Assembly (NCBI GenBank): GCA_038144425.1
Contig: JAYQNS010000002.1
Span: 1,034,670-1,098,669, forward strand
Source of the DNA: Salivita marina
GTDB lineage: Bacteria > Pseudomonadota > Gammaproteobacteria > Pseudomonadales > Azotimanducaceae
DNA length: 64,000 nt
Direction of reading: 5' to 3'
Shown here: positions 1-8,805 of the stretch, piece after piece
How the letters are laid out: each line of letters begins with the position of its first letter
How positions within the stretch are numbered: the first letter of the stretch is position 1
Notes under the pieces: model-generated
The model's database searches: none
What the model saw: only the letters and a program-made list of their open reading frames with translations
Told to the model about the DNA's origin: nothing
Translations under genes and position numbers: made by a program

Positions 1-2
1 CA

Positions 3-863
3 GACCCCGTAATGGCGGTAGCGGACCAGCCCGACGCTCTTAGCCATGGCCTCGACGCCTTGGCCCGCCTTACGGAAGGCAAGGTCTATCTGTGCACGGC
101 GCCTGGGGTCACCCTGCCCACCGGCAGCGACGCTCGGATCCAGCAGGAAAGCTTTGCCGGCCCCCATCCCGCCGGGCTCCCGGGCACGCACATCCATTGT
201 CTCGAGCCCGTTTCCGCGCAAAAGTCCGTTTGGCACATCGGTCTTCAGGACGTGGTGGCGCTGGGTCGGACCTTGCTCGACGGCGAGCTGTACACGCAGC
301 GCGTGGTGGCCCTCGGGGGCCCGGCGGTGACCCGCCCGCGGCTGCTGCGGACCGTGCTCGGGGCCAGCATTGATGAGCTGACAGCTGGTGAGCTCAGCAG
401 CGGCGATTTGCGGGTCCTATCCGGTTCCGTATTCTCGGGCCGTAGTGCCCGAGGTGCGCTTGCTTTCCTCGGCCGCTACCACAGCCAGATCTCCGTGCTC
501 GCGGAAGACCGGAGCCGGCCCTTCCTTCATTATCTGCGCCCGGGGAGCGAAGCCTTCTCCGTGCTGCCTGTTTTCCTGTCTCGGCTGGCGCCGAAGAAGC
601 GTTTCCCCTTTACCACCAGCGCGAATGGTTCGGCGCGAGCCATGGTGCCCGTGGGGGCCTACGAGGCCGTTATGCCCCTGGATATTCTGCCCACGCAGCT
701 GTTGCGCAGCCTGCTGGTGGGGGATATCGAGACCTCCATCGCCCTCGGGGCGCTGGAGCTTGACGAGGAAGACTTGGCCCTGTGCACCTTCGCGTGCCCG
801 GGCAAATATGAGTACGGCCCCGTGCTTCGGGGTCTCCTCGACCGCATCGAGAAGGAGGGCTAG
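3..863 (+). CDS. nqrA: Na+-translocating NADH:quinone reductase subunit A (5' end missing)
   Basis: C-terminal ~286 codons of NqrA; the reading frame is open to the left edge, so the true start lies outside the window and internal ATGs should not be taken as starts. NqrA is the peripheral cytoplasmic subunit of the six-subunit Na+-NQR complex, which couples NADH oxidation and ubiquinone reduction to Na+ export. Identification rests on the family's characteristic C-terminal half (the stretch with ALGGPAVTRPRLLRT and the PLDILPTQLLRSLLVGD segment) and on the following nqrB-F genes in standard order. It is separated from nqrB by only three bases. Confidence 0.95.
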   Translation, partial: DPVMAVADQPDALSHGLDALARLTEGKVYLCTAPGVTLPTGSDARIQQESFAGPHPAGLPGTHIHCLEPVSAQKSVWHIGLQDVVALGRTLLDGELYTQRVVALGGPAVTRPRLLRTVLGASIDELTAGELSSGDLRVLSGSVFSGRSARGALAFLGRYHSQISVLAEDRSRPFLHYLRPGSEAFSVLPVFLSRLAPKKRFPFTTSANGSARAMVPVGAYEAVMPLDILPTQLLRSLLVGDIETSIALGALELDEEDLALCTFACPGKYEYGPVLRGLLDRIEKEG

Positions 864-866
864 GTC

Positions 867-2063
867 GTGAGCTTACGCAGTGTGCTAGATCGTCTCGAGC
901 CGGAATTCGAGAAGGGCGGCAAGTATGAAAAGTGGGCGGCGCTCTATGAGGCCGTTGATACGGCGCTCTATAAGCCTAGCCGGGTCACGGGGGGCGCCTC
1001 TCACGTTCGCGACAGCATCGATCTCAAGCGGATCATGATTACGGTGTGGCTGTGCACCTTCCCCGCGATGTTTGCGGGCATGTACGCCATTGGTCACAAC
1101 GCCAACGAGGCCCTGGCGGCCCTTGGGCTCGCCGCGGCCGACGGCTGGCGCGGCGCTGTTATCGGCACCTTCGCCGGCTTTGATCCCGCAAGTGCTTGGG
1201 ACTGCCTGGTTCATGGGGCCCTTTACTTCCTGCCGGCCTACGCGGTCACCTTCCTAGTGGGGGGGTTCTGGGAGGTACTCTTTGCCTCAAAGCGGGGCCA
1301 CGAGGTAAACGAAGGCTTTTTCGTGACCAGCGTGCTCTTCGCCCTAACCCTTCCTCCGACGATTCCCCTATGGCTCGTGGCCCTCGGGATTAGCTTCGGG
1401 GTGATCATCGGTAAGGAAGTTTTCGGCGGCACGGGCAAAAACTTCCTGAACCCGGCCCTCACGGGGCGCGCCTTCCTGTACTTCGCCTATCCCGCGTCCA
1501 TGTCCGGAGACGCAGTGTGGACGGCAGTGGACGGCTACACGTCGGCAACGCCCCTGGGCCGGGCCGCCCTTGGGGAAGACTACGGCGTGAGCTGGATGGA
1601 TGCCTTCCTAGGCACCATGCCAGGTTCCATGGGGGAGGTCTCGACCCTAGCAATCCTCCTCGGCGGCGCCGCCTTGGTGCTCATGCGCATCGCCAACTGG
1701 CGAATCATGGCTGGGGTGGTGTTGGGCGGTGCACTCATGACCCTGCTCTTTAATGGCCTGGGTTCCGAGACCAATCCGCTCTTCGCCATGCCCTTCAGCT
1801 GGCACTTCGTCCTCGGGGGCTTCGCCTTCGGTGCCGTATTTATGGCCACGGACCCGGTCTCGGCGTCCATGACCAATACCGGGCGCTACTTCTACGGAGC
1901 GCTCATTGGCGCCCTGTGCATCCTCATTCGGGTGGTGAACCCGGCTTTCCCGGAAGGGATGATGCTTGCCATTTTGTTTGGGAATCTCTTTGCACCGCTC
2001 ATCGATAACGTGGTGGTGCAGGCCAACATCAAGCGGAGGATCGCGCGCAATGTCGCAGCCTAA
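867..2063 (+). CDS. nqrB: Na+-NQR subunit B
   Basis: 398-residue polytopic membrane subunit of Na+-NQR starting at GTG. It carries a covalently bound FMN: the attachment motif DGYTSAT is visible with the acceptor threonine at about residue 228, equivalent to the phosphoester-linked Thr of Vibrio NqrB, and it contributes to the riboflavin and quinone sites by family knowledge. Several hydrophobic helices alternate with the conserved GKNFLNPALTGRAFL segment. Length matches the family. It overlaps nqrC by 14 bases, implying translational coupling. Confidence 0.97.
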   Translation: MSLRSVLDRLEPEFEKGGKYEKWAALYEAVDTALYKPSRVTGGASHVRDSIDLKRIMITVWLCTFPAMFAGMYAIGHNANEALAALGLAAADGWRGAVIGTFAGFDPASAWDCLVHGALYFLPAYAVTFLVGGFWEVLFASKRGHEVNEGFFVTSVLFALTLPPTIPLWLVALGISFGVIIGKEVFGGTGKNFLNPALTGRAFLYFAYPASMSGDAVWTAVDGYTSATPLGRAALGEDYGVSWMDAFLGTMPGSMGEVSTLAILLGGAALVLMRIANWRIMAGVVLGGALMTLLFNGLGSETNPLFAMPFSWHFVLGGFAFGAVFMATDPVSASMTNTGRYFYGALIGALCILIRVVNPAFPEGMMLAILFGNLFAPLIDNVVVQANIKRRIARNVAA

Positions 2064-2853
2064 GCGAGATGGCATCGGCAACATTCTGCTGGTCGCCGTA
2101 TCCGTATGCCTTGTCTGCTCCATTCTGGTTTCCGGGGCGGCCGTTGCTCTGAAGCCGGTGCAGAAGGCGAACCGCGTCCTCGACCAGAAAAAGAACGTCC
2201 TCATTGCGGCAGGCCTGCTCGCCGAGGGTGCAACCGCAGACGGGGAGGGGCGCGGGGTGGAAACGCTCTTCGCGGACTTCGAGACCCGGGTCGTGGATCT
2301 ACGCACCGGCCGCTATGCCGATGACGTGGATGCCCAAAACTTCGATCAGCTGCGGACCGCGGCCGATCCGAGCCGCTCCACGGCCCTGGCCACGGAGGAG
2401 GACCCGGCCACGATCAAGCGTCTTGAGCATTACGGTTTGGTGTACCTAAAGCGCGACGCAAGGGGAGCGATTGAGACCGCAGTTCTGCCAATTCGGGGCT
2501 ACGGCCTCTGGGGTACGCTCTACGGTTACCTAGCCCTCGACAGCGATCTTGAAACGGTCGCCGGCATTGGCTTTTACCAGCATAAGGAAACTCCGGGGCT
2601 TGGGGGCGAGGTAGAGAACCCTCGCTGGAAGGCTCAGTGGGCGGGGGTCAGCCTCTTTGGTGATGACGGGTCCCCGGCCGTGGCCCTGGTGAAGGGGAAG
2701 GCGCCGGAGGGTAGCAGTGCCCGGAGCCATCAAGTGGATGCTCTTTCTGGGGCGACCATGACGAGCCGAGGTGTGCAGAACTTGGTGAATTTTTGGGTCG
2801 GGGAGCGGGGCTACGGCACCTGGCTTGAGAACCTACGGGGAGGTCGCGTTTAA
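2050..2853 (+). CDS. nqrC: Na+-NQR subunit C
   Basis: 267-residue subunit with one N-terminal membrane helix (about residues 9-35) and a large periplasmic domain that carries the second covalent FMN. The flavinylation motif SGATMTS is present near the C terminus, with the acceptor threonine at about residue 236. The ATG at 2050, inside the end of nqrB, was chosen because it gives the family N terminus (MSQPKRDG then a helix); the longer frame upstream is only nqrB read out of frame. A dedicated ApbE-type flavin transferase is normally needed for the FMN but is not in the window. Confidence 0.96.
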   Translation: MSQPKRDGIGNILLVAVSVCLVCSILVSGAAVALKPVQKANRVLDQKKNVLIAAGLLAEGATADGEGRGVETLFADFETRVVDLRTGRYADDVDAQNFDQLRTAADPSRSTALATEEDPATIKRLEHYGLVYLKRDARGAIETAVLPIRGYGLWGTLYGYLALDSDLETVAGIGFYQHKETPGLGGEVENPRWKAQWAGVSLFGDDGSPAVALVKGKAPEGSSARSHQVDALSGATMTSRGVQNLVNFWVGERGYGTWLENLRGGRV

Positions 2854-2855
2854 CC

Positions 2856-3518
2856 ATGGCCAGCTCAAAGGAAGTGCTGTTCAACCCCATCGTAGACAAC
2901 AACCCCATTGCCCTGCAGGTGCTTGGCATCTGTTCGGCGCTGGCGGTAACGGTCAGCATGGCGAACACCCTGGTGATGTGTGCGGCGGTGACCGCCGTCA
3001 CGGCCTTCTCGAGCCTCTTTATTTCCATGCTGCGCAACCATATGCCCTCGAGCATTCGGATTATTGTGCAGATGACGATCATCGCGTCCCTCGTGATCGT
3101 GGTGGATCAGCTACTTCAGGCCTACGCCTTCGCCATTTCCAAGACCCTGTCGGTTTTTGTGGGACTCATCATCACCAACTGCATCGTGCTCGGGCGAGCG
3201 GAAGGCTTCGCCATGCAAAACCCTCCTGGCTTGTCTTTCCTAGACGGCATTGGCAACGGGCTTGGCTACAGCGCGCTGCTGGTCACCGTCGCCCTCATTC
3301 GCGAGCCCCTGGGGGCAGGTACGCTGATGGGCTATGAGATTCTCCCCACGGTGAACAACGGCGGTTGGTACGTGCCCAATGGCCTCATGCTGCTGGCCCC
3401 TAGCGCCTTCTTCATCATTGGGCTTCTGATCTGGGCGCTCCGGTCCTGGAAGCGGGAGCAGGTGGAAAGCGCCGATTACGAGATTGCCGAGAATGTTCAA
3501 TACCGGGAGGCGCTCTAA
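2856..3518 (+). CDS. nqrD: Na+-NQR subunit D
   Basis: 220-residue integral membrane subunit of Na+-NQR (RnfE/NqrD family) with six predicted helices. The segments FNPIVDNNPIALQVLGICSA at the N terminus and TNCIVLGRAEGFA in the middle are family signatures; the Cys in the latter is one of the ligands of the membrane-embedded iron centre shared with NqrE. Starts two bases after nqrC ends and stops directly before nqrE, so it is part of one transcript. Confidence 0.96.
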   Translation: MASSKEVLFNPIVDNNPIALQVLGICSALAVTVSMANTLVMCAAVTAVTAFSSLFISMLRNHMPSSIRIIVQMTIIASLVIVVDQLLQAYAFAISKTLSVFVGLIITNCIVLGRAEGFAMQNPPGLSFLDGIGNGLGYSALLVTVALIREPLGAGTLMGYEILPTVNNGGWYVPNGLMLLAPSAFFIIGLLIWALRSWKREQVESADYEIAENVQYREAL

Positions 3519-4127
3519 ATGGAGTACTACCTGAGCCTCTTTGTCCGGGCCGTATTTATCGACAATATGGCCCTGACTTTCTTTTTGGGGATGTGCACGT
3601 TCATCGCCATTTCAAAGAAAATCAGCACCGCCGTGGGCCTTGGCATTGCCGTGGTGGTGGTGCTCGGAATCACGGTTCCCGTGAATAACCTCATCCATCA
3701 GTACCTCCTCCGGGAAGGGGCCTTGAGCTGGGCCGGTTATCCGGCGGCGGATCTCTCCTTCCTGGGCTATCTTTCCTACATCGGGGTCATTGCGGCCCTG
3801 GTGCAGATTCTTGAGATGTTCCTCGATAAGTATGTGCCGGCCCTCTACAACGCCCTTGGGGTGTTTTTGCCCCTGATCACGGTGAACTGCGCCATTCTCG
3901 GGGCCTCCCTTTTCATGATGGAGCGGGACTACACCTTTGCGGAGTCTGCAGTCTTCGGTCTCGGGGCGGGCGTGGGTTGGATGCTCGCGATTACGGCCCT
4001 GGCTGGGGTGCGAGAGAAGCTGAAGTACAGCGATGTCCCGGAAGGACTGCGAGGCCTAGGCATTACCTTCATTAGCGTGGGGCTTATCTCCCTATGCTTT
4101 ATGTCCTTCGGGGGAATTGACCTCTAA
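3519..4127 (+). CDS. nqrE: Na+-NQR subunit E
   Basis: 202-residue integral membrane subunit (RnfA/NqrE family), an inverted-topology partner of NqrD. The N-terminal EYYLSLFVRAVFIDNMALT and the VNCAILGASLFMM segment with its iron-ligand cysteine are diagnostic. Its ATG follows the nqrD stop with no intervening base. The 69 bases between it and nqrF contain no recognisable hairpin, so the operon probably continues. Confidence 0.96.
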   Translation: MEYYLSLFVRAVFIDNMALTFFLGMCTFIAISKKISTAVGLGIAVVVVLGITVPVNNLIHQYLLREGALSWAGYPAADLSFLGYLSYIGVIAALVQILEMFLDKYVPALYNALGVFLPLITVNCAILGASLFMMERDYTFAESAVFGLGAGVGWMLAITALAGVREKLKYSDVPEGLRGLGITFISVGLISLCFMSFGGIDL

Positions 4128-4196
4128 ATTAGGGACCGCGAAAACCGGGCGCAGCGGGGTAGGCGTCGGCCCTAGGCCGGCAAAACGGAGAGAAAG

Positions 4197-5426
4197 ATGG
4201 ATTCAACGATTGTCCTGGGCGTGGTGATGTTTACCGGCACGGTGCTGGCGTTGGTTGGGGTGATTCTCATGGCCCGGGCTAAGCTCGTAAGCGCCGGTGA
4301 CGTCACCCTCAGTATCAACGGCGAAAAATCTGTCACCGTTCCGGCGGGGGGAAAGCTCCTCGGAACGCTGGCGGAGCAGGGCATCTACCTGTCCTCTGCC
4401 TGCGGGGGCGGCGGTTCCTGCGGCCAGTGTCGATGCCAAGTGCTCGATGGGGGCGGCTCCATGCTGTCTACGGAGGAGGGGCACTTTACCCGCTCCGAGG
4501 CCCGGGAAGACTGGCGCCTGTCCTGCCAGGTGGCGGTCAAGCAGGACATGGCCATCAAGGTGCCGGAAGACGCCTTTGGGGTGCAGCGCTGGGAGTGCAC
4601 CGTGGAGTCCAACGAGAACGTGGCCACCTTCATCAAGGAGCTCGTGCTCAAGCTTCCGGAAGGGGCGAACGTCGATTTCCGCGCCGGGGGCTTCGTGCAG
4701 CTGGAAATTCCGCCCTATGCCATGAGCTACGAACAGGACATTGAGGTTCAGCCCGAATTCCGGGAGGACTGGGACAAGTTCAAGATCTGGCGCTATACCT
4801 CGAAGGTGACCGAGCCGACGATCCGTGCCTACTCCATGGCGAACTACCCGGAAGAAAAGGGTGTGCTGAAGTTTAACATTCGGGTGGCTACGCCGCCCCC
4901 GGGCCGCGACGACGTCCCCGCCGGGAAAATGTCTTCCTACGTCTTCTCCCTGAAGCCCGGCGACAAGGTGACCGTATTTGGCCCCTACGGCGATTTCTTC
5001 GTAAAGGAGACCGTAGCGGAGAAGATCTGGATCGGCGGCGGGGCGGGTATGGCACCGATGCGCTCGCAGATTTTTGATGAGCTGAAGCGTAAGGAAAATG
5101 AGAACACCAAGATGAGCTTCTGGTATGGCGCCCGAAGCTTGAAGGAAATGTTCTACGTCGAGGACTTCGACTCCCTCGACGAGCGCTTTGAAAACTTCAA
5201 TTGGCATGTGGCCCTCTCGGACCCCATGCCCGAGGACAACTGGGAGGGGCTCACGGGCTTCATCCACAATGTCGTCTTCGATCAATACCTAAAGGATCAT
5301 CCGGCTCCGGAAGACTGCGAGTACTACCTGTGCGGCCCGCCGCCCATGGTGGCTGCGGTGCTAAAGATGCTCGATGATCTAGGCGTCGAACCCGAGAACA
5401 TCCTTCTCGACGATTTCGGCGGCTAA
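4197..5426 (+). CDS. nqrF: Na+-NQR subunit F (NADH dehydrogenase/diaphorase subunit)
   Basis: 409-residue entry subunit for electrons. One N-terminal helix (about residues 4-26) is followed by a 2Fe-2S ferredoxin domain with ligands at about Cys69, Cys75, Cys78 and Cys110, then a ferredoxin-NADP-reductase-type module with the FAD motif RAYSMANYP and the NADH-site GGGAGMAPMRS. The C terminus ends in DDFGG, typical of NqrF. It closes the nqr operon and is followed by a strong intrinsic terminator. RBS GGAGAGA lies just upstream of the ATG. Confidence 0.97.
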   Translation: MDSTIVLGVVMFTGTVLALVGVILMARAKLVSAGDVTLSINGEKSVTVPAGGKLLGTLAEQGIYLSSACGGGGSCGQCRCQVLDGGGSMLSTEEGHFTRSEAREDWRLSCQVAVKQDMAIKVPEDAFGVQRWECTVESNENVATFIKELVLKLPEGANVDFRAGGFVQLEIPPYAMSYEQDIEVQPEFREDWDKFKIWRYTSKVTEPTIRAYSMANYPEEKGVLKFNIRVATPPPGRDDVPAGKMSSYVFSLKPGDKVTVFGPYGDFFVKETVAEKIWIGGGAGMAPMRSQIFDELKRKENENTKMSFWYGARSLKEMFYVEDFDSLDERFENFNWHVALSDPMPEDNWEGLTGFIHNVVFDQYLKDHPAPEDCEYYLCGPPPMVAAVLKMLDDLGVEPENILLDDFGG

Positions 5427-5445
5427 CCTCCGGGGGGAGGTGCGG

Positions 5446-5486
5446 CGCCGGCGCCCCGGCGAATTGGGGCGCTGGCGTTTCTTTTT
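5446..5486 (+). terminator. Rho-independent terminator of the nqr operon
   Basis: A 12-bp GC-rich stem (CGCCGGCGCCCC pairing with GGGGCGCTGGCG, one G-T pair) with an 8-base loop, followed by TTTCTTTTTT. It sits 20 bases after the nqrF stop and before the acyl-CoA synthetase gene. Confidence 0.85.
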
Positions 5487-5533
5487 TCCCCTTGCCCTTC
5501 TCTGCTTTAATGCAAGGCAGAGGAGGGAACACC

Positions 5534-7117
5534 ATGACCACAACGCAAGCCCCGCAGGACTTTCTTACAACTCTGGCCACCACGCACCCCGACAAGCTCG
5601 CGGTGGTGGAGGATCTCCCCGATGGCACCATTCGCCATTGGTCCTACGCTGAATTTGAAGCCAACGCCTGTCGCCTCGCGCGCGTGCTTATCGCTGAGGG
5701 TGTGGGCGCTAAGGATCGGGTCATCTGGTGTGGCCAGAACTCCCCTTGGGTGGTGGCGCTCATGGCCGCCGCTCGCAAGCTGGGGGCCGTTGCCGTGCCT
5801 CTGAACTATCGCCTCACTGCAGAGGAAGCGGCCTATGTGGTGGATAATTCCGACGCTGCGGTGGCGTTTATTGACGCAGAGCTTCAGCCGCTCTTCGAGG
5901 GGCTTCGGAGCGAAGCGCCAAAGCTGAAGACCGTTTTAGTTTTCGATGCGGCGCGCCAGGGCCTTGCTGTTTCCGAAGCGCACGTGGACGCTGAGCCCTT
6001 GATCGCTGCGGCGGAAAGTGCCGCCCTGCCGCCGGCGGGGGCCGCTGGCGGCACCATGATCTACACCTCCGGCACCACGGGCAAGCCCAAGGGGGCGGTG
6101 CGCTTTGGGGGCGCTGACCCCGCCCAGACGCAGCGCATGATTGCTTTCTACGGCGTGCACGGCGACGACGTCTATCTCACTACCGGCCCCCTCTATCACT
6201 CCGGGCCCAGCGGCTTTATGGCCACGGGGCAGCTTCTGGGCCAAACGGTGGTGCTGCAGAAGAAGTTCGACGCGGAAGATTGGCTGCGCCTGCTTGATAA
6301 GTACCACTGTAGCAGCACCTTCTCGGCCCCGGCGCCCATTCGCCTCGTCTGTAATCTGCCGGATGAGGTGGTTGCCCGTTACGATCGCTCCAGCATGCGG
6401 GTGATGATCGCGAACGCCGCGCCCTGGTCCTACGCCCTCAAGCTGATGTATCTCGAGCGCTTCCCCGAGGATTCGCTCTTTGAGGTCTACGGCTCCACGG
6501 AACTGGGCGTCAACGCCATCCTTCGCCCGGAGTTTCAGCGCAGCAAGAAGGGCTCCTGCGGCGAGCCTGCGCCAGGCTGTGAAATTCGCCTCTACGACGA
6601 GGAAGGCAAGGTCGTCTCCACGCCGCATACGGAAGGGGAGCTGTTCGTTCGCAGCGCGAGCGTCTTCGACACCTACCACAAGGCGGAAGATAAGTTTCAG
6701 GAGGATCGGCGCGACGGGGAATGGCAAACCGTCGGCGACATCGCCTACTTCGACGAAGAGGGCTTCTATTACATCTGCGATCGCAAGAAGGACATGATCA
6801 TCTCCGGGGGGGTGAACATCTATCCCGCGGAAATCGAAGGCGCGCTAGAGCAGCATCCTGACGTGGTGGACGTTGCCGTTTTTGGTATTCCGAGCGAAGA
6901 GTGGGGGGAGATGGTCCACGCCGAGGTGGTGCAGCGTCCTGGCGCAAGCCTCAGCGCAGAGGCCCTCATGGCCTTCGCCCGAGAGCATTTGGCCGGCTAT
7001 AAGGTGCCCCGGTCAGTGAAGTTCATCGCTGAAATCCCCCGCACGGGGACGGGGAAGATCCTAAAGCGAGAGCTGCGCAAGCCCTACTGGGAGGGCCGCG
7101 CTTCTCGGGTCGGATAG
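5534..7117 (+). CDS. Acyl-CoA synthetase (AMP-forming, class I adenylate-forming family)
   Basis: 527-residue ligase that activates a carboxylic acid to its acyl-AMP and then acyl-CoA. The P-loop-like AMP-binding motif YTSGTTGKPKGAV, the YGSTELG motif, the GD hinge region (TVGDIAYFDEEGFYYICDR) and the C-terminal catalytic lysine region (PRTGTGKILKRELR) are all present. The ATG at 5534 was chosen over an in-frame ATG 42 bases upstream because AGAGGAGGGAA sits just before it. The substrate cannot be told from sequence; medium/long-chain fatty acid or an aromatic acid are both possible. It converges on a crotonase-family gene, suggesting a role in acyl-CoA catabolism. Confidence 0.9.
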   Translation: MTTTQAPQDFLTTLATTHPDKLAVVEDLPDGTIRHWSYAEFEANACRLARVLIAEGVGAKDRVIWCGQNSPWVVALMAAARKLGAVAVPLNYRLTAEEAAYVVDNSDAAVAFIDAELQPLFEGLRSEAPKLKTVLVFDAARQGLAVSEAHVDAEPLIAAAESAALPPAGAAGGTMIYTSGTTGKPKGAVRFGGADPAQTQRMIAFYGVHGDDVYLTTGPLYHSGPSGFMATGQLLGQTVVLQKKFDAEDWLRLLDKYHCSSTFSAPAPIRLVCNLPDEVVARYDRSSMRVMIANAAPWSYALKLMYLERFPEDSLFEVYGSTELGVNAILRPEFQRSKKGSCGEPAPGCEIRLYDEEGKVVSTPHTEGELFVRSASVFDTYHKAEDKFQEDRRDGEWQTVGDIAYFDEEGFYYICDRKKDMIISGGVNIYPAEIEGALEQHPDVVDVAVFGIPSEEWGEMVHAEVVQRPGASLSAEALMAFAREHLAGYKVPRSVKFIAEIPRTGTGKILKRELRKPYWEGRASRVG

Positions 7118-7145
7118 GCCCGCCGCAAGCTCTCCACCGACTCTG

Positions 7146-7163
7146 GGGGGCGCTTAGCGCCCC
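7146..7163. terminator. Possible bidirectional hairpin between convergent genes
   Basis: GGGGCGC/GCGCCCC inverted repeat with a three-base loop lies between the acyl-CoA synthetase stop and the opposite-strand crotonase, overlapping the crotonase stop codon. No long T tract follows, so termination strength is uncertain. Confidence 0.4.
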
Positions 7164-7960
7164 TTGAAGTCCGCTGGCCGCCGTTCCATGAAGCTGGCGA
7201 TCCCTTCCTTGAAGTCCTCCGTCTTAAACAGCGGCAGGAGCTGTAAAAATACGTGGTGAACGTGATCGTTGAAGGTCTCGTTCATACCCATGCGCATCAT
7301 GCGCTTAGAGGCCTGAACAGCGAGGGGCGCATTGGCGCAGATTTCCTTGGCCAGAGCCCGAGCGCGCTCGGGTATTTCTGCGGCCGGAACCACCGTGGAC
7401 ACGAGGCCAAGCTCAAGCGATTCCGCCGCGGTGAGGGTGCGTCCCGTGAAGATGAGTTCCGCGGCCTTGGACCAGCCCAAAAGGCGGGGAAGGATCCAGG
7501 TGCCCCCGGATTCCGGGACAATGCCGCGAGCCGTAAAGGCCGCGGCCATCTTCGCTTCTTCCGCCATAATGCGGATATCGCAGCCCAGGGCCATATCCAT
7601 GCCGTAGCCCGCGGCGGAGCCGTTGAGGGCGCAGATTACCGGCGTGTCGAGGTTGTGCATGACCGTCGGCGGCGTTGAGCGAAGATCAAGGTTGGTGCTG
7701 TTGCCGGCGTCCGAATCCCCAACCTTACCGCTGCGCAGATCGAGGCCCGCGCAGAAGAAGCGCCCCGTGCCCGTGAAGATGATGCAGCGTACGTCCCGAT
7801 CCCGGTCCGCCTGCAGGAAGAGCTCCGTTACCCGGTCGAGCATGGCCCCGGAGATGGTGTTCTGCACCGCTTCCCGGTTAATGGTGATGGTGGCGATGTG
7901 TTCGCTGACCTCGTAGAGGACGTCCTCTTCGGGGCTTGCCTGAATCTGTGCTTGAGACAT
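7154..7960 (-). CDS. Enoyl-CoA hydratase/isomerase (crotonase) family protein
   Basis: 268-residue crotonase-fold protein. The oxyanion-hole signatures are visible: FCAGLDLRSG early and the NGSAAGYGMDMALGCDIR segment, where CoA thioesters are stabilised. The second catalytic position shows ESGGTWILPRLLG, so a Glu is present at the first of the two usual acid positions. It may act as an enoyl-CoA hydratase or isomerase in fatty-acid or related acid degradation. Start ATG at 7960 has AAGGAG eight bases upstream; an upstream extension runs into the NUDIX gene. It is the last gene of a reverse-strand operon LLM oxidoreductase, NUDIX, crotonase. Confidence 0.9.
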   Translation of the reverse strand: MSQAQIQASPEEDVLYEVSEHIATITINREAVQNTISGAMLDRVTELFLQADRDRDVRCIIFTGTGRFFCAGLDLRSGKVGDSDAGNSTNLDLRSTPPTVMHNLDTPVICALNGSAAGYGMDMALGCDIRIMAEEAKMAAAFTARGIVPESGGTWILPRLLGWSKAAELIFTGRTLTAAESLELGLVSTVVPAAEIPERARALAKEICANAPLAVQASKRMMRMGMNETFNDHVHHVFLQLLPLFKTEDFKEGIASFMERRPADFKGR

Positions 7961-7980
7961 GTGCGCGCTCCTTCTTGCCC

Positions 7981-8772
7981 CTAGGGCATGCTGGTCATTT
8001 TTTCTTCGGAGAGTTTGTAGCCTGCTTCCTTCGGAATGCAAAGCCAGGTGCCGTCCTCCCGCTTCTCCGTCCAGGGGATGACGGTAACAATAGACTTACC
8101 GGCAAAGGCGCCGATGAGCCTCTCGCAGTCGGCGAAGCCCTCGAGAATCTCAATGTTCCGTAGCGTGGGGAAAATCACCGTGCGCGTCCCTGCATCCGCA
8201 TCGGCCAGGGCCTTGGCAGGGGTGAGCCAAACGGAGTCCACGGACTCGTGGCCGTCGTGGGCCAGGATCTGATCCCCCGGGGCCACGGCGAGGAAGAAAT
8301 GGGTATCAAAGCGCTTCGGCATCATTGTGGGGGTTACCCAGTGGGCGAAGCGAGTGAGAGCATCGCAGGCGAGGCGTAGCTTGTGCTGGCGTAGGAAATC
8401 CTTCAGGGGAAGCTCGCCTTTGTGGAGCGCGTCCCGTAGCGGATCGAGGGCCGCTACCCGGGCGCCATCGAGCAGTTCCGCTTCCCCTTCGGCCCGGGCG
8501 AGGAGCACGCCGGCCTCCTCGAAAGCCTCCCGGATCGAGCCGATTTCGATGGCCCGAAGCACGGGATCTTCCGAAGCGCCGTCGCAGAGCGGGGCCAACT
8601 CGGGATCGTCATCCTGCGCATCCACCTTGCCACCAGGGAAGACGAGGGCGCCGGAGGCAAAATCAATCTGATGGTGGCGTACCACCATAAACATCTCTGG
8701 GCCCGCCGGGCTTTCTCGGAGCAGCACGATGGTGCCGGCGGGAACGGGGGGCTTGGCTTCAGCTTCAGTCAC
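7981..8772 (-). CDS. NUDIX hydrolase, NUDT7/NUDT19-like
   Basis: 263-residue protein with a NUDIX box interrupted by an insertion: FPGGKVDAQDDDPE followed, about 25 residues later, by SIREAFEEAGVLLA, which supplies the REXXEE metal-binding helix. This split arrangement and the length resemble the CoA/acyl-CoA diphosphatase-like NUDT7/NUDT19 group more than small MutT enzymes, so a nucleoside-diphosphate or CoA derivative is the likely substrate (inference). It is 20 bases upstream of a crotonase gene and 33 bases downstream of an LLM oxidoreductase gene on the same strand, which fits acyl-CoA metabolism. Confidence 0.85.
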   Translation of the reverse strand: MTEAEAKPPVPAGTIVLLRESPAGPEMFMVVRHHQIDFASGALVFPGGKVDAQDDDPELAPLCDGASEDPVLRAIEIGSIREAFEEAGVLLARAEGEAELLDGARVAALDPLRDALHKGELPLKDFLRQHKLRLACDALTRFAHWVTPTMMPKRFDTHFFLAVAPGDQILAHDGHESVDSVWLTPAKALADADAGTRTVIFPTLRNIEILEGFADCERLIGAFAGKSIVTVIPWTEKREDGTWLCIPKEAGYKLSEEKMTSMP

Positions 8773-8805
8773 GGCGTTGTCCTTCTGTAGGGCAAATAGG
8801 GGGCC

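Noticed and set aside
4203..5285. 360-codon reverse frame across nqrF
   Set aside because: Mirror of nqrF codon bias; nqrF is certain on the plus strand.
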